A DNA stretch of 58,350 nucleotides, from positions 1 to 58,350 of the forward strand of contig NZ_JAPTGB010000015.1 of assembly GCF_026891975.1 (NCBI RefSeq). The letters are read 5' to 3'. The notes beneath the pieces were generated by a model. The model had not been told where the DNA came from and did no database searches. It saw nothing but the letters and a program-made list of their open reading frames with translations. Shown piece after piece: positions 44,382 through 55,505 of this stretch. The position numbers were made by a program, and so were the translations under genes. The stretch's first letter is position 1; each line of letters starts with the position of its first letter. The DNA is from Methanocorpusculum petauri (GTDB lineage: Archaea; Halobacteriota; Methanomicrobia; Methanomicrobiales; Methanocorpusculaceae).

Positions 44382-44957
44382 ATGAAGCGTGAGATGCCTG
44401 CCTATGCGGTTCTGCCGCCCTGCCCGGTGACGGTTGTCTGTACGTATGATGCCGATGAAAAGCCGAATGGTCTTGCCGTGTCATGGACGGGAATTGCGGT
44501 TTCCGAGCCGCCGCATGTGATGATTGCAGTTCGTCCCGGCCGCTACAGTCATGCGGCACTGTGCGGACGGGGAGAGTTTACGATGAATATCCCGTCTGAG
44601 GATCAGATGCAGGAGGCCGATTATTTCGGGATCACGAGCGGCCGCAGAACGGACAAGTTCAGAGATCTCGGTCTCACTCCCGTACCCGCAGAGCATGTGC
44701 ATGCACCGATGATAGCAGAGTTTCCGCTGTCTCTTGAGTGCCGGGTTGTGTCGCGGCAGGAGATCGGGTCGCATTCGGTGTTTATCGCGGAGATTGTTGC
44801 GGTACATGCGGATGAACAGATTCTTGATGAGAAAGGAACGATCGATGTGACCGCGATGCGGCCGCTCTCCTATGATCATGCGAAGTATCTGTATCTGGGA
44901 CAGGGGCAGGTTCTGGGAAAGGCATTTTCTGCGGGAAAAAAGCTGAAAAAAGAGTAG
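44382..44957 (+). CDS. flavin reductase-like FMN-binding protein
   Basis: 191 residues. The flavin_reduct fold is recognisable: YAVLPPCPVTVVCTYDADEK at 7-26, PNGLAVSWTGIAVSEPPHVM near 28, and RPGRYSHAAL with GEFTMNIPSEDQMQEADYFG. The C-terminal FSAGKKLKKE is basic. Archaeal members bind FMN and act as small flavoprotein electron carriers or reductases; the electron partner is unknown. It is divergent from the PspC operon, with about 35 bases between the start codons. Confidence 0.88.
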   Translation: MKREMPAYAVLPPCPVTVVCTYDADEKPNGLAVSWTGIAVSEPPHVMIAVRPGRYSHAALCGRGEFTMNIPSEDQMQEADYFGITSGRRTDKFRDLGLTPVPAEHVHAPMIAEFPLSLECRVVSRQEIGSHSVFIAEIVAVHADEQILDEKGTIDVTAMRPLSYDHAKYLYLGQGQVLGKAFSAGKKLKKE

Positions 44958-44969
44958 GCGGGTAACGGA

Positions 44970-46121
44970 TTATTCCGTCCGTTCGTGCGGCGGGGCAACC
45001 TCAAATGCCTTTGCCACATCTTTGAGAAGGTCGGTAATTTTCAGGTGCTGGGGGCAGTGCTCCTCGCACGCACCGCATTCGATGCAGTCGGATGCTTTGC
45101 CGGAGGTTTTGGTGTAGTTTTCGTAGTACTGCTGCTGCGGATAGTAGAAGAGATCGATGGTCTGCATTTTGTTGTTGTAGAGCGAGAAGTACTTCGGGAT
45201 CGGAATATTTTCCGGGCAGGTGTCCAGGCAGTATCCGCAGGTGGTACAGGGGACGGCGATGTTTGCGGTGATGATCGCGGCGGCCTCTTTGACAATCCGG
45301 TGTTCCTCTTCATTCAGGGGAACGAAGTCTTTCATGTATGCGGTGTTGTCCAGCATCTGCGCAATCGTGGACATGCCGGAGAGAACCATTACGACGCCGT
45401 CAAGTCCTGCTGCATAACGGATCGCCCAGGATGCGGGAGATGCGTCCGGGTTGTACTGCCGGAACAGTTTTCCGGCTTCGTTGGGGACGTCTGCAAGGGT
45501 TCCGCCTTTCAGCGGTTCCATGACAATGACCGGAATCTGGTGGTTCCGGGCAACTTCATAGCATTTTCCGGACTGAATATCGGGATTGTCCCAGTCCAGG
45601 TAGTTTATCTGGAGAAGAATGATCTCAATCTCCGGGTGGGCACTGAGTACTTCCTCCAGCAGTTCTGCGTTGTCGTGGTAGGAGATACCGAGTGTTTTGA
45701 TTTTTCCTTCGGTTTTCAGCTGTTTCAGAAAATCGAAGGTGTGAAACTTCTGTGCGGTCCGGTAGTTTTCCACATTGACGTTGTGCAGAAGGTAGATGTC
45801 GAAGTAGTCAACACCGGCACGTTCAAGCTGTTCCCGGAAAATTTTTTCCTGTTCTTCTTCAGTGGAGATCGCAAAGATCGGGAGTTTGCTCGTGAGTGTG
45901 AAGCTGTCGCGGGGGTAGCGTCTGACGAGGGTTTCGCGGATTGCTTCTTCACTTCCTTCATAGACATATGCGGTGTCAAAGTAGGAGAAGCCGCGTTCCA
46001 TGAAGACATCAACCATGTTCTGCAGGGTTTTGAGGTCAATGTCAGTCATATCATCGGGGTTATTCAGCGGCAGGCGCATTAAGCCGAAGCCGAGTTTTTT
46101 TGCAAACGGATTGTCCATCAT
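44970..46121 (-). CDS. aldo/keto reductase with C-terminal ferredoxin domain
   Basis: 383 residues. The (beta/alpha)8 reductase part has FDTAYVYEGSEEAIRETLVR near 48 (catalytic Asp, Tyr), SKLPIFAI (Lys), and YLLHNVN (His). C-terminal Cys motifs are CTTCGYCLDTCPENIPIP near 297 and CIECGACEEHCPQHLKI near 348, giving room for two [4Fe-4S] clusters. Such fused enzymes are common in anaerobes; the substrate is unknown. Start ATGATG; the second Met is equally likely. Confidence 0.9.
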   Translation of the reverse strand: MMDNPFAKKLGFGLMRLPLNNPDDMTDIDLKTLQNMVDVFMERGFSYFDTAYVYEGSEEAIRETLVRRYPRDSFTLTSKLPIFAISTEEEQEKIFREQLERAGVDYFDIYLLHNVNVENYRTAQKFHTFDFLKQLKTEGKIKTLGISYHDNAELLEEVLSAHPEIEIILLQINYLDWDNPDIQSGKCYEVARNHQIPVIVMEPLKGGTLADVPNEAGKLFRQYNPDASPASWAIRYAAGLDGVVMVLSGMSTIAQMLDNTAYMKDFVPLNEEEHRIVKEAAAIITANIAVPCTTCGYCLDTCPENIPIPKYFSLYNNKMQTIDLFYYPQQQYYENYTKTSGKASDCIECGACEEHCPQHLKITDLLKDVAKAFEVAPPHERTE

Positions 46122-46317
46122 AATTCCAGAGGATCAGGTTTTGAGTGTCATACCAATAAGTTTCTCATTGCAGGGGGTCTTGTATCAGAGGTGGGAGACG
46201 TGTGTTGGTTTTGTTTGGATAATCACGGATGGGTGAAAGAAAAGAGATAATCTGACGGTGATGCGATGAAATATCTGCATCACACGACACCCTCCAAAAA
46301 AAGAAATATTTCTGGAT

Positions 46318-46758
46318 TTATTCAGCGGCTATCTCCACAAGCGTGACGGTGAAGATCAGATCTTTTCCGGCGAGTTTGTGGTTTGCATCAAGGGTAACCG
46401 TTTCCTCATCTATCTGCGTGATGGTCACCGGAATCTGGTTGCCGTCGCCGAGCTGGATTAACAGCTGTTCGCCGATTTCTGCGGTGAAGCCCTCGCCGAA
46501 CTCGCCGCGAGGAATGACGACGATCATCTCGTCGGACTTTTCGCCGTAGGCATCCTTTGCCGGAATTTCAATGGTGCGGGTCTCGCCGATCTCCATGCCG
46601 ATAACACCGTTGTCAAACCCGGGGATCACCATGCCGCTGCCGACAACGAACTCAAGGGGGTCGCGGCCTTCGGATGAGTCGAACTGGGTGCCGTCGGTAA
46701 GTGTTCCGGTATAGTGAACACGTATGGTATTGCCGTTTGTAACAGACATACCGCTCAT
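46318..46758 (-). CDS. short FKBP-type (SlyD-like) peptidyl-prolyl isomerase
   Basis: 146 residues: FKBP core plus the insert-in-flap domain. Text is NGNTIRVHYTGTLTDGTQFD at 8-27, PLEFVVGSGMVIPGFDNGVI near 33, AKDAYGEKSDE near 67, the flap insert GEQLLIQLGDGNQIPVTITQ, then DANHKLAGKDLIFTVTLVEI. It is the short cytosolic archaeal type, the second FKBP in this window besides the long one at 27351. A second in-frame ATG (46749) is also a possible start. Confidence 0.92.
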   Translation of the reverse strand: MSGMSVTNGNTIRVHYTGTLTDGTQFDSSEGRDPLEFVVGSGMVIPGFDNGVIGMEIGETRTIEIPAKDAYGEKSDEMIVVIPRGEFGEGFTAEIGEQLLIQLGDGNQIPVTITQIDEETVTLDANHKLAGKDLIFTVTLVEIAAE

Positions 46759-46927
46759 GTGGGTCGTGCGAAGTTAAGTAATTTCGGAAAAGACCGGGTT
46801 TTACTCGAAAAGTCCAAACCGAATTATACTGAAACAAAGTCTCGAGGATGCCATTACCACTGCGGTACAGTGCATTGGTTCGTGAAAAGAAATACCGCAA
46901 GTACAGAGAACAAAAAAAAGAAAAAAA

Positions 46928-48532
46928 TTATGCGGATTTCGTCGGATTAACCCGGCGAACCATCAGTTTCACATCGCCCGTGCCAAGCAGAATCGGCTGA
47001 CCGACAATAACGTTCTCCGTCACACCGGACAGTTCATCAAACTCATGGGCAACTGCTGCATCCAGCAGGTGGTTAACCGTAACCTCGAAGGATGCACGGG
47101 AGAGAACCGATTCCTTTTCGCCTGCAATACCGTGACGACCGATCTGTTTGACCTCTCCGTCCATGCACATAATATCTGCAACGAGCATAATGTGGCGGAG
47201 ATCCACTGAAATACCCTGCTCTTTCAGCGTTGAGAATGCTTCATAGATAATTGCGGAACGTGCAGCTTCAATACCGAGCGTATTTGCAATCTCTGCAATA
47301 TTATTCGTCCGCGTTCTCGTACAGTCCACACCCTCAATCTCAAAGACATCCTTCAGGTTGGAACCTTCTGTATGGAGAATGTACTCATCATTCTCCTTAC
47401 GAACCACCACACGGCGGATATCATCAATACCCTGCACAATCACCTGACGGACATGTTCTGCCAGCTGGAACAGGTTCTGATACGACTCCTCATTCTTCGG
47501 GAGGAAACGGAGGATACCATCCTTCTCGTCAACTTCCACCTCGAAATCACGGTAGTGGCGCTTGTCCTTAATCTTCTGCGGGGCACGCTCCAGAATCTCG
47601 GAGACTGCAATCTTTCTCTTCTTGCACACCTCGCGGTTGATCTGCACAATCACGCACATATCCGCAATATCCGTCTCAATATCGCCGAACTCGTGCAGCG
47701 GGGCAGCCTCAATCTTCCAGGAAACTTCACGGGCCTTATCACGGTCCTCGCGGTATCCCTTCTCCAGGAAGATCGTCATCGTCGGTGTGGACGGTTCTTT
47801 CCTGGCGTCCATAATCTCAATGAGACGCGGCAGACCAAGGGTAACGTTAATTTCGGCCACACCCGCGTAGTGGAACGTACGCATCGTCATCTGTGTACCC
47901 GGTTCACCAATTGAGTGTGCGGCATTAATGCCCACTGCTTCACAGGGCTGAACACGCGTGCGATCATACTCCGCATTAATACGGGTCACAATCTCCTCGA
48001 ACAGTTCATCCGGTACATCATGCCCTTCGTCATACTTGGAAGTGAGAATCTTCGTCAGTTCAGTTGTTGTTGAGACCGGCATATCCTCATCCACCAGACG
48101 GCGGATACGGGTCTTTAACCGGTCAAGATCAACAGCTTCCATCTCCTCGGGAGTCTTTGCCTCAAGCCAGATACGAATCTGATCAAACAGTGTTTTCGGA
48201 AGATCCCATGTATGCAGCAGCTTTGCGATCTCGCTTTCCGGCTCTGCCTCATCAGCGTTTGCACCCTTTTTTCCTTTGCGGGATTTGGGTATCTCCTCAA
48301 CCTCAGAATCGTCATCCGATTCTGTGATCTCCTCGATAACTTCTTCGACTTCCTCAATCTCTTCCACTGATTCGGGGATACCTGCCTCGTACTCGCCGAC
48401 CACGGCATCTTCCAGAGAGTCGCCGAAGCGGTCTTCTTCCTCAACCGGTTCCAGGGGAATGTCCTCTTCGATAAAGGAAGGTTCTGCAAACGGTGCAGGT
48501 TCCTCTTCAGCTTTTTTCTTTCTTGGCGCCAT
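46928..48532 (-). CDS. rpoA2: DNA-directed RNA polymerase subunit A''
   Basis: 534 residues. Residues from about 105 to the end are the A'' core: [20 protein letters not shown], the trigger-loop region [20 protein letters not shown] near 206, and the C-terminal [20 protein letters not shown] with [20 protein letters not shown]. Archaeal A'' is usually near 380-400 residues. The extra roughly 100 residues at the N-terminus are a strongly acidic, low-complexity segment ([20 protein letters not shown]) followed by KSRKGKKG. It starts two bases after rpoA1 and is the last gene of rpoH-B2-B1-A1-A2. Confidence 0.95.
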   Translation of the reverse strand: MAPRKKKAEEEPAPFAEPSFIEEDIPLEPVEEEDRFGDSLEDAVVGEYEAGIPESVEEIEEVEEVIEEITESDDDSEVEEIPKSRKGKKGANADEAEPESEIAKLLHTWDLPKTLFDQIRIWLEAKTPEEMEAVDLDRLKTRIRRLVDEDMPVSTTTELTKILTSKYDEGHDVPDELFEEIVTRINAEYDRTRVQPCEAVGINAAHSIGEPGTQMTMRTFHYAGVAEINVTLGLPRLIEIMDARKEPSTPTMTIFLEKGYREDRDKAREVSWKIEAAPLHEFGDIETDIADMCVIVQINREVCKKRKIAVSEILERAPQKIKDKRHYRDFEVEVDEKDGILRFLPKNEESYQNLFQLAEHVRQVIVQGIDDIRRVVVRKENDEYILHTEGSNLKDVFEIEGVDCTRTRTNNIAEIANTLGIEAARSAIIYEAFSTLKEQGISVDLRHIMLVADIMCMDGEVKQIGRHGIAGEKESVLSRASFEVTVNHLLDAAVAHEFDELSGVTENVIVGQPILLGTGDVKLMVRRVNPTKSA

Positions 48533-48534
48533 AC

Positions 48535-51204
48535 TTACACGGCCTCCTTTAATACGGACTCAGCAATACCCTTCACATCAACCGGCAGACCGGATGCGGA
48601 TTTTGCCGGATCGGTTCCATCCTCACCATACTTGAACTGAATGATCTTGCCTCCGGTACTGCGGACGGTACCGTCATATGCGACTTTCAGATCCTGCAGA
48701 GCGTTGATCATACGCCGCTGCAGGTAACCGGACTGGGACGTACGGACTGCAGTATCCACAAGACCTTCACGACCACCGATAGCATGGAAGAAGAACTCGG
48801 TCGGGGTTAAACCGGATTTGTAGGAGTTGCGCACGAAACCGTGTGCATCCGAACCCTTGTCACCACGCTTGAAGTGCGGCAGCGTGCGGTCCTCGTATCC
48901 ACGAACGATACGCTCACCACGCACTGCCTGCTGACCGATACAACCGGCCATCTGTGCCATGTTCAGCATGGAACCACGGGCACCGGACACAGCCATTACC
49001 ACTGCGGAGTTTTCGAATCCCAGGTGACGGGATGCAATTTCTCCGGTACGGTCACGAGCTTTACCGAGTTCTTTCATCACCTGCATTTCAAGTGTCTCTT
49101 CCTGGGTTCTTCCCGGCATGGGTTCAAGGTGTCCCTGTTCGTAGATGTTGATACGCTGGGCCACATCAGCTTCTGCTTTGTCAAGAACATCACGGATCTG
49201 CTTGTACTCCTCTTTTCCGAGATCGGTGTCGTTGATACCGTAGGAGAATCCGTTGATCATGATTGCACGAATCGACAGCTTGGTTAAATCATCGATGTAC
49301 TCGCGGGCGCGTTTCATGCCGTGCAGACGAATGATACGGTTCAGAATCGCACCGTCCATTGCTCCGACAGACTTTTTGTCAATTGTGCCGGAAAGAAGCT
49401 GGCCGTCAACAATTCTCACGTATGCGTCATGCGGACAGAGAGTATCTTTTGTACAGGGATCGCAGTTTCTGCAGCAGGTTGCCTTGTAGAACATGTTGAC
49501 GTCGTTTGGCAGAATCATCGAGAATGCCTGTTTGTTGCTCCAGTAGGGAATGCCGTCCTCGATTTTGCCGGGTTCGGGCAGATGCTCCATATCTGTGTAC
49601 TTCAGCAGATAGAGGAACTGGGATTTGGTGTACCATTTGATCTGGTTGGTCAGGAGGAAGATACCGGAGATGTGGTCGTGCAGACCGCCGATAATCGGGC
49701 CGCCGAAACGCGGCGAGAGAATGTTTTCCTGAACAGCCACGAGAAGTTCTGCTTCGGCCCGCGCTTCTTCGGTCTGCGGGACGTGCAGGTTCATTTCATC
49801 CCCATCAAAGTCTGCGTTGTACGGAGGACAGACAGCCGGGTTTAAGCGGAATGTTCTGCCGTTCATCACTTTGATGTGGTGGGACATGATGGACATACGG
49901 TGCAGAGACGGCTGACGGTTGAACAGTACAATATCGCCGTCGCGAAGCTGGCGGTCGATCTTCCATCCCGGCTCAATCATTTCGGCGACGGTGTCACAGT
50001 TGCCCTCGGGACCTGCAATCAGGCGGATACGGCGGCCGTCCGGGCGGTTGACGTAATTTGCACCGCACGGGTCGCGGAGTGTGGGACGGTTCGGGCCGAT
50101 CCGGATCATGGAACGGATATCTTCGATGTTCTGTTTGGTTACGCGAACCGGAACCGACATTTCGTTTGCGATGGCGAGCGGGACACCGACTTCACCGATG
50201 GAGAGGTTCGGGTCCGGTGAGATGACCGTACGCGACGAGAAGTTCACACGTTTTCCGGAAAGGGAACCACGGAACCGGCCGTCCTTGCCTTTCAGCCGCT
50301 GGGACAGCGTCTTTAAGGGACGTCCGGACCGGTGACGGGCAGGCGGACATCCGGCAACTTCGTTGTCCAGATATGTAGTCACATGGTACTGCAGGAGTTC
50401 CCACAGATCCTCAATAATGAGCTGCGGTGCGCCTGCGTCCTGATTTTCCTTGAACCGCTGGTTGATACGGATGATATCCACCAGCTTGTGGGTCAGATCA
50501 TCCTCGGATCTCTGACCATTCTCCAGAATAATCGACGGGCGGACGGTTACCGGCGGCACCGGAAGGACGGTAAGAATCGTCCATTCGGGCCGTGCAACGG
50601 TCGGGTCGATGCCGAGCAGACGGAGGTCGTCGTCAGTGATCTTTTCCAGCCGTTCGCGGATGTCTGCGGAGGTGAGTTTGTGTTCGGTCTTGTGTACCTT
50701 GCCGTCCTCGCCGGTTTCGGTGACAACTTCAACGAAGCTTGTCGGCTTTTCGAAGTTGATCTTGAACTGCTGATCGCCGCAGTAGGGGCAGATGCGTTCC
50801 TTTTTGATGTCTTTTTCACCGATGGTTTCGGCCGAGTAGGGATCATCTTCGAGTGCGCTGAACCGTTCGATCTCTTCTTTGTCGAGCAGGAGTCTGCCGC
50901 ATTCGCGGCAGGTTACACGCAGAAGTTTTCTGATGAGTCTCGTATATCCTACGTGAATCACCGGTTTTGCGAGATCGATGTGGCCGAAGTGACCGGGACA
51001 GTCACCCTGTTTCTGACCGCAGGTTTTGCAGCGGAGACCCGGGTCGATAACACCAAGACTCGGGTCCATCAGACCTTTCGGGTACGGGAAACCGTCATCA
51101 TCGTAGGTGTCCGGCCAGATGACCTTGCAGACACTCATATCGCGGATCGCTTTTGGGGAGAGCAGACCGAACTCAATTTTTCCGATTCTCTTTGGGCTGG
51201 TCAT
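48535..51204 (-). CDS. rpoA1: DNA-directed RNA polymerase subunit A'
   Basis: 889 residues. Zinc-binding [17 protein letters not shown] lies near 57-73, with a second ribbon CRECGR/CPYCGDQ. The active-site motif is [20 protein letters not shown] near 458-477, holding the three catalytic Asp that bind Mg2+. The bridge-helix part is [20 protein letters not shown]-like near 742. Together with A'' it equals bacterial beta'. One base separates it from rpoB1. All cluster genes share one strand with gaps of 0-15 bases. Confidence 0.98.
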   Translation of the reverse strand: MTSPKRIGKIEFGLLSPKAIRDMSVCKVIWPDTYDDDGFPYPKGLMDPSLGVIDPGLRCKTCGQKQGDCPGHFGHIDLAKPVIHVGYTRLIRKLLRVTCRECGRLLLDKEEIERFSALEDDPYSAETIGEKDIKKERICPYCGDQQFKINFEKPTSFVEVVTETGEDGKVHKTEHKLTSADIRERLEKITDDDLRLLGIDPTVARPEWTILTVLPVPPVTVRPSIILENGQRSEDDLTHKLVDIIRINQRFKENQDAGAPQLIIEDLWELLQYHVTTYLDNEVAGCPPARHRSGRPLKTLSQRLKGKDGRFRGSLSGKRVNFSSRTVISPDPNLSIGEVGVPLAIANEMSVPVRVTKQNIEDIRSMIRIGPNRPTLRDPCGANYVNRPDGRRIRLIAGPEGNCDTVAEMIEPGWKIDRQLRDGDIVLFNRQPSLHRMSIMSHHIKVMNGRTFRLNPAVCPPYNADFDGDEMNLHVPQTEEARAEAELLVAVQENILSPRFGGPIIGGLHDHISGIFLLTNQIKWYTKSQFLYLLKYTDMEHLPEPGKIEDGIPYWSNKQAFSMILPNDVNMFYKATCCRNCDPCTKDTLCPHDAYVRIVDGQLLSGTIDKKSVGAMDGAILNRIIRLHGMKRAREYIDDLTKLSIRAIMINGFSYGINDTDLGKEEYKQIRDVLDKAEADVAQRINIYEQGHLEPMPGRTQEETLEMQVMKELGKARDRTGEIASRHLGFENSAVVMAVSGARGSMLNMAQMAGCIGQQAVRGERIVRGYEDRTLPHFKRGDKGSDAHGFVRNSYKSGLTPTEFFFHAIGGREGLVDTAVRTSQSGYLQRRMINALQDLKVAYDGTVRSTGGKIIQFKYGEDGTDPAKSASGLPVDVKGIAESVLKEAV

Positions 51205-51205
51205 G

Positions 51206-53119
51206 TTACACCATATCCTCCAGTTTCAGTCTGGGTGCAATTCCCATACTCTTCATTTCGTCAAGCAGCAGCTTGAACGCATAACTCATCTCTACTTCGT
51301 AGATGTCGGTCTCGGCACCGCAGGCAAGACAGCGGGTGGTCTTCTGCTTTGCGTCATACATCGCAACCATACCGCAGCGGGCGCAGACATACTGCTTGAC
51401 TGCGTCGGATTCGTCGAGCAGACGTTCTTTTAAGGCCATTGCCGCACCGTGTCCGATCATGACATCACGTTCCATTTCTCCGAAACGAAGACCTCCTTCA
51501 CGGGCACGTCCTTCGGTCGGCTGACGGGTCAGGACCTGCACCGGTCCGCGGGACCGTGCGTGCATTTTGGTGGATACCATGTGGTACAGTTTCTGGTAGT
51601 AGATGACACCGATGTAAATGTCAGCCTGGAATCTGCGACCGGTGATACCGTCATACATGACTTCACGACCGGTGTGGGCAAATCCTGCTTCGGCCAGTTC
51701 GTGGCGGAGCACCTGTTCACGGGTAAGCGTACTGTTTTCAATGTCTTTACCGATTTCTTTGTCATCAAGCAGCCGCTGCTGTGCAAACGGGCTGTCAAAG
51801 ATCTGCTGAACCGGTTTTTTGCGGAATGAGGTCGCATTGACACGGGTTCCCATCAGGGAACCGGCTTTTCCGCCGATCATTTCCAGCATATGTCCGATGG
51901 TCATACGGGACGGGACTGCGTGCGGGTTGATGACGAGATCAGGGGCAATGCCGGCTTCGGTAAAGGGCATGTTTTCCTGCGGAGTAATCAGACCGCAGAC
52001 ACCTTTCTGACCGTGACGGGATGCGAATTTGTCGCCGATCTCCGGTACTCTGAGGTCACGGGTGCGGACCTTGACAAGGCGTGAGGAGTTCTCGGATTCG
52101 GTTACAATCACGGTGTCCACGATACCGGTCTCGTTGCTGCGCATGGTAATTGAGGTGTCACGACGCTTTTCAACAGCAATCAGTTCTCCGGTAGGTTCTT
52201 CAAGGAATCTGGGCGGAGATGTTTTGCCGATCAGAACATCTTTTTCAAGCACAGTGGTTTCGGGGTTGATGATACCATCGGTGTCGAGGTTTGCGTAGGA
52301 GCCGGAGCCGTGGGAGCCCTGAACTTCGTCGTCCGGAACTTCGATTCTGTCAACCTGTCCTCCCGGATAGCGGCGCTCTTCTCCTTCATAGGTTCTGAAG
52401 AAGTGGGATCGTCCAAGACCGCGTTCGACCGAGGCCTTGTTGAAGATGAGTGCATCTTCAATGTTGTATCCTTCGTAGGAGATGATTGCGACGCAGAAGT
52501 TTTGTCCCTGCGGACGGTTGTCGGAACCTATCAGCTCAGCTGCCTGGGTGTGTACCATCGGGACCTGGGCATAGTGCAGCATGTGGCCGCGGGTGTCGGG
52601 CCGCAGTTTCATGTTGGCCTGGGCAAATCCGAGTGCCTGTTTAATCATACCGGCACCCATGGTAACACGAGGGGATGCGTTGTGTTCCGGGAACGGAACG
52701 TGTGCTGCTCCGATACCAAGGATCAGCGACGGGTCGATTTCAAGATGTGTGTGTTCGGGGGTTAAGTCGTCTTCATAGACAGCGATGTAGAGATCATCCT
52801 CTTCTTCTGCATCAATGAACTCGATCTTGCCCTGATGAACGAGCGAGAAGAACTCATATTCACCGGATCTGACTTTTTCAATGTCTTCAGGGGTGACAGC
52901 GGGAATACCGTTTTCCACCACGATTAACGGGCGGCGGGCGCGTCCGCGATCGGTATTGATAACGATCTCATTACTGTAGTCTTTGTAGGAGATGTTGACC
53001 TCGGTTGGAATCTGACCGTTCCGGCGCATCTGGCGGAAGTTTTTGGTAAATCCGTCTGCATCGTCAACTTTGCCGAATAGTGCACCGTCAACGAACACTC
53101 TTGCCATTTTCTTTTCCAT
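51206..53119 (-). CDS. rpoB1: DNA-directed RNA polymerase subunit B' (C-terminal half of B)
   Basis: 637 residues, the C-terminal half of the second-largest subunit. Typical motifs are [20 protein letters not shown] (hybrid-binding domain), [20 protein letters not shown] near 363 and [20 protein letters not shown] near 545. A zinc ribbon follows, [20 protein letters not shown] with CGAE near 578-602. In many methanogens B is split into B'' and B', as here. It starts directly after rpoB2 stops. An in-frame ATG at 53107 ([13 protein letters not shown]) may be the true start. Confidence 0.97.
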   Translation of the reverse strand: MEKKMARVFVDGALFGKVDDADGFTKNFRQMRRNGQIPTEVNISYKDYSNEIVINTDRGRARRPLIVVENGIPAVTPEDIEKVRSGEYEFFSLVHQGKIEFIDAEEEDDLYIAVYEDDLTPEHTHLEIDPSLILGIGAAHVPFPEHNASPRVTMGAGMIKQALGFAQANMKLRPDTRGHMLHYAQVPMVHTQAAELIGSDNRPQGQNFCVAIISYEGYNIEDALIFNKASVERGLGRSHFFRTYEGEERRYPGGQVDRIEVPDDEVQGSHGSGSYANLDTDGIINPETTVLEKDVLIGKTSPPRFLEEPTGELIAVEKRRDTSITMRSNETGIVDTVIVTESENSSRLVKVRTRDLRVPEIGDKFASRHGQKGVCGLITPQENMPFTEAGIAPDLVINPHAVPSRMTIGHMLEMIGGKAGSLMGTRVNATSFRKKPVQQIFDSPFAQQRLLDDKEIGKDIENSTLTREQVLRHELAEAGFAHTGREVMYDGITGRRFQADIYIGVIYYQKLYHMVSTKMHARSRGPVQVLTRQPTEGRAREGGLRFGEMERDVMIGHGAAMALKERLLDESDAVKQYVCARCGMVAMYDAKQKTTRCLACGAETDIYEVEMSYAFKLLLDEMKSMGIAPRLKLEDMV

Positions 53120-54673
53120 TTATTCACTCCGGATTGGTTCAATGTCCATGCTGCGGATAATGTGCAGCATCGCTTCTTCGTCTTCGATTCCTTTGCTGAT
53201 CTCAACGAGCTGGGCGAAATTTTTCACCAGACCGCAGTTTGGTCCTTCCGGTGTTTCGGACGGACAGATTCGGCCCCACTGGGTCGGGTGCAGATCACGG
53301 GCCTCGAAGTGAGGCTGGGATCGTGACAGTGGTGAGATTACACGGCGCAGGTGGGAGATAACGGACATGTGGTCCACACGGTCCATCAGCTGGGATACAC
53401 CGGTTCTGCCGCCGACCCAGTTTCCGGTTGCAAGCGGGTGGATTAACCGTTCGGTCAATACATCTGCACGGACGACGGTTCCAATGGCAAGTTCACGGTG
53501 GCGCATGCTTGCGCGTTCCAGCTGGTATTTGACGTCGCGGGTGAGTCTGTTTAAGGAGATACGGAAGAGATCTTCCATTAAGTCGCCGGCAAGTTTCAGG
53601 CGTTTGTTGGAGTAGTGATCCTTGTCGTCGATTCTCCTTTTGTTTAAGGCGAGGTCGAAACAGGCTTCGGCCATTCTTCCGAGGAATTCGGCTTTTGCGA
53701 CGCGGACATCTTTTGCATACAGTTCATAGTTCTCATCTCCGGGTTTTAAGTGGGACGGGATGAGGTAATTTAAGTGCGGCAGGAGGTAGCTGTCGAGGAC
53801 GAACTCGGCGCGTTTTCTCTGATAGTCCTTGGTCTGGTTCGGTGCGAGTTTCTTACCGACATACATGATACCTTCTTCGGAGGTTGCACACTCGGATTCT
53901 TCGAGGTTCTGCATCATGTAGGTTAAGACGTCTTCGGAGAGGGAGACGGCGGAGACAATTTCTTCGTCGGTCTCAAGACCTAAGGCACGCATCAGGTCCG
54001 CAAAGCGGAGGTGACCGGCAACGGACGGGAAGCTGACGTCAAGGAGATTCTTTTTGTTTTTCTCGACAACAACAAGGGCGCGGTATCCGCGGAACTGCGA
54101 GAATACTTTGGATACATGAATCTGTTCATTGTACCGCTCGGTGTACTCGGTCATAATTTTGTTGGAGGCAAGATCCTCAAGGGTCATTAATACCCGTTCG
54201 GTTCCGTTTACGATGAAATATCCTCCGGGATCGCTCGGGTCTTCACCCTGTTCGGTTCTCTCCGCTTCGCTGAGTCCGCAGAGGTTACAGACCTTGGATC
54301 CGATCATGACCGGAAGCTGGCCAATTGTTGTTTCCTGCGGCTCGAATTTCTTGTCGCCCTGATGGAGCGTCATGGTAAGAATCATCGGGGCTGCATAGGT
54401 AAGGTTACGCAGACGTGCTTCGGTCGGGTATAATTTGCTCTGTGATCCGTCCGCTTCACGGACGATCGGTTTTTCTACTCGGAGTTCTCCGAGTTCAACC
54501 CATACGGGTTCCTGGTTCTTTCCCCGGTTTACGATCTCTGTCTCAACGATACGCTGCTCGTTGACGACTTTCTGGAGGTTGTATTCCACAAAGTTGTTGA
54601 ACGAGTCAAGCTGGTGACGGGCGACGTGTTCCTGGGAAAAGTACGCTCCGGAAAGTACACTTCTATCAATCAA
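53120..54673 (-). CDS. rpoB2: DNA-directed RNA polymerase subunit B'' (N-terminal half of B)
   Basis: 517 residues, the N-terminal half (protrusion, lobe and fork) of the second-largest subunit. Family text includes ARHQLDSFNNFVEYNLQKVV near 18, IGQLPVMIGSKVCNLCGLSE near 116, GGYFIVNGTERVLMTLEDLA near 147, and the fork-region HFEARDLHPTQWGRICPSET-PEGPNCGLV near 454-482. It follows rpoH by 15 bases and precedes rpoB1 with no spacing. Confidence 0.97.
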   Translation of the reverse strand: MIDRSVLSGAYFSQEHVARHQLDSFNNFVEYNLQKVVNEQRIVETEIVNRGKNQEPVWVELGELRVEKPIVREADGSQSKLYPTEARLRNLTYAAPMILTMTLHQGDKKFEPQETTIGQLPVMIGSKVCNLCGLSEAERTEQGEDPSDPGGYFIVNGTERVLMTLEDLASNKIMTEYTERYNEQIHVSKVFSQFRGYRALVVVEKNKKNLLDVSFPSVAGHLRFADLMRALGLETDEEIVSAVSLSEDVLTYMMQNLEESECATSEEGIMYVGKKLAPNQTKDYQRKRAEFVLDSYLLPHLNYLIPSHLKPGDENYELYAKDVRVAKAEFLGRMAEACFDLALNKRRIDDKDHYSNKRLKLAGDLMEDLFRISLNRLTRDVKYQLERASMRHRELAIGTVVRADVLTERLIHPLATGNWVGGRTGVSQLMDRVDHMSVISHLRRVISPLSRSQPHFEARDLHPTQWGRICPSETPEGPNCGLVKNFAQLVEISKGIEDEEAMLHIIRSMDIEPIRSE

Positions 54674-54688
54674 GTATATCCACTCTGG

Positions 54689-54937
54689 TTATTTTTTCGG
54701 CCGTCTGACCACAAGGCGGTAGGAGGTAGCTTCACCTGCTGTCTGGCTTTTGCGCGTGATGCGGATGACCATTCCCGGTTTTGCTCCGCAGGTTTTGACG
54801 GCAGGATCGTCATGATACATTTTGGGAAGGTGCTCTTCGGTAATGTCATAGTCGGCAAGGAGTTTTGCAACTTCTTCCGGGGTCATGATCTGGTGATCGG
54901 GAACCATCTCATGGAGTAATACGTTTAGTCGTGTCAT
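54689..54937 (-). CDS. rpoH: DNA-directed RNA polymerase subunit H
   Basis: 82 residues. The archaeal RpoH / eukaryotic Rpb5 C-terminal domain: [20 protein letters not shown] at 9-28, then [20 protein letters not shown] near 37, and the tail [20 protein letters not shown]. It is the first gene of the polymerase operon. The minus-strand leader shows TAGGAGCTCT before the ATG as a good ribosome site, and a TATA-like CTTTTATG about 70 bases upstream. Confidence 0.96.
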   Translation of the reverse strand: MTRLNVLLHEMVPDHQIMTPEEVAKLLADYDITEEHLPKMYHDDPAVKTCGAKPGMVIRITRKSQTAGEATSYRLVVRRPKK

Positions 54938-55136
54938 AGAGCTCCTAATTTAAGATCTTGATAGATACGGATGTCTGTGCTTGTGTTCAGAGTTCTCACC
55001 ACATAAAAGTCTCAGAGTTTTTTGTTGACGCTTAGTTTTGATGTCCAACGGACGCGCCAATACACGCTGCCGAAAAGTAAATAGGACTGATCAGTTGTTT
55101 CCAATGATATCCTAAAAACCCATGGCGACGTGCAAG

Positions 55137-55210
55137 CGGGCCAGGAGGGAGTTGAACCCCCGACCTGCGGATTAAAAGTCCGACGATCTGCCTGACTGAT
55201 CTACTGGCCC
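55137..55210 (-). tRNA. tRNA-Lys (anticodon TTT)
   Basis: Acceptor GGGCCAG pairs with CTGGCCC, discriminator G. The D arm is GATCAGTCAGGCAGATC-like. The anticodon stem CGGAC/ATCCG frames the loop with TTT. The T arm is GGGGG-TTCAACT-CCCTC. CCA is not encoded and no intron is seen. A strong TATA box (minus-strand TATATATATTTTT, about 55248-55262) lies upstream. Confidence 0.95.
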
Positions 55211-55369
55211 TTGTTGTCCTCTGGAAGGTAGCATCATTATTGGGATTGAAAAATATATATACATGCCGGTTGGTTCCGCAAGGTGCAGACTCCGCATGTT
55301 TCTGTAGGAGATGTTTGTTTCCCGCACAGACCCCAATTATGCCTTCGCGTTAAGTAGGTTGTCAGTTCG

Positions 55370-55500
55370 CAAATAATAAAGTGTCGGGTTTGTTGCGAGG
55401 GGGCGGAGGTCCCCGAGGTCAGGGTGAACTCCTAAGAGTTATATTGGTAAGACTGCCATAGTTAGAGTACACGATGCGGGTGTTCCCTCGTGACGGACAA
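55370..55500 (+). ncRNA. candidate structured RNA or leader upstream of PsiE-like gene
   Basis: A TATA-like AAATAATAAAG (55371-55381) lies about 20 bases before GCGAGGG (55395-55401). That segment can pair with CCCTCGT (55485-55491), closing a domain of about 97 bases. Inside are AACTC-CTAA-GAGTT (55427-55440) and GGGG/CCCC around 55400-55414. The closing stem ends 14 bases before the ATG at 55506. It may be a cis-acting leader or a small RNA. No known riboswitch family is recognised. The rest of 54938-55369 holds tRNA-Lys and the rpoH promoter. Confidence 0.38.
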
Positions 55501-55505
55501 TTGAT

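Noticed and set aside
55021-55060. GTCCAACGGAC near the rpoH promoter as a fourth member of the hairpin family
   Set aside because: It is only a 4-bp stem with a three-base loop and lacks the CGGGG and ACGTGC blocks that define elements B and C.
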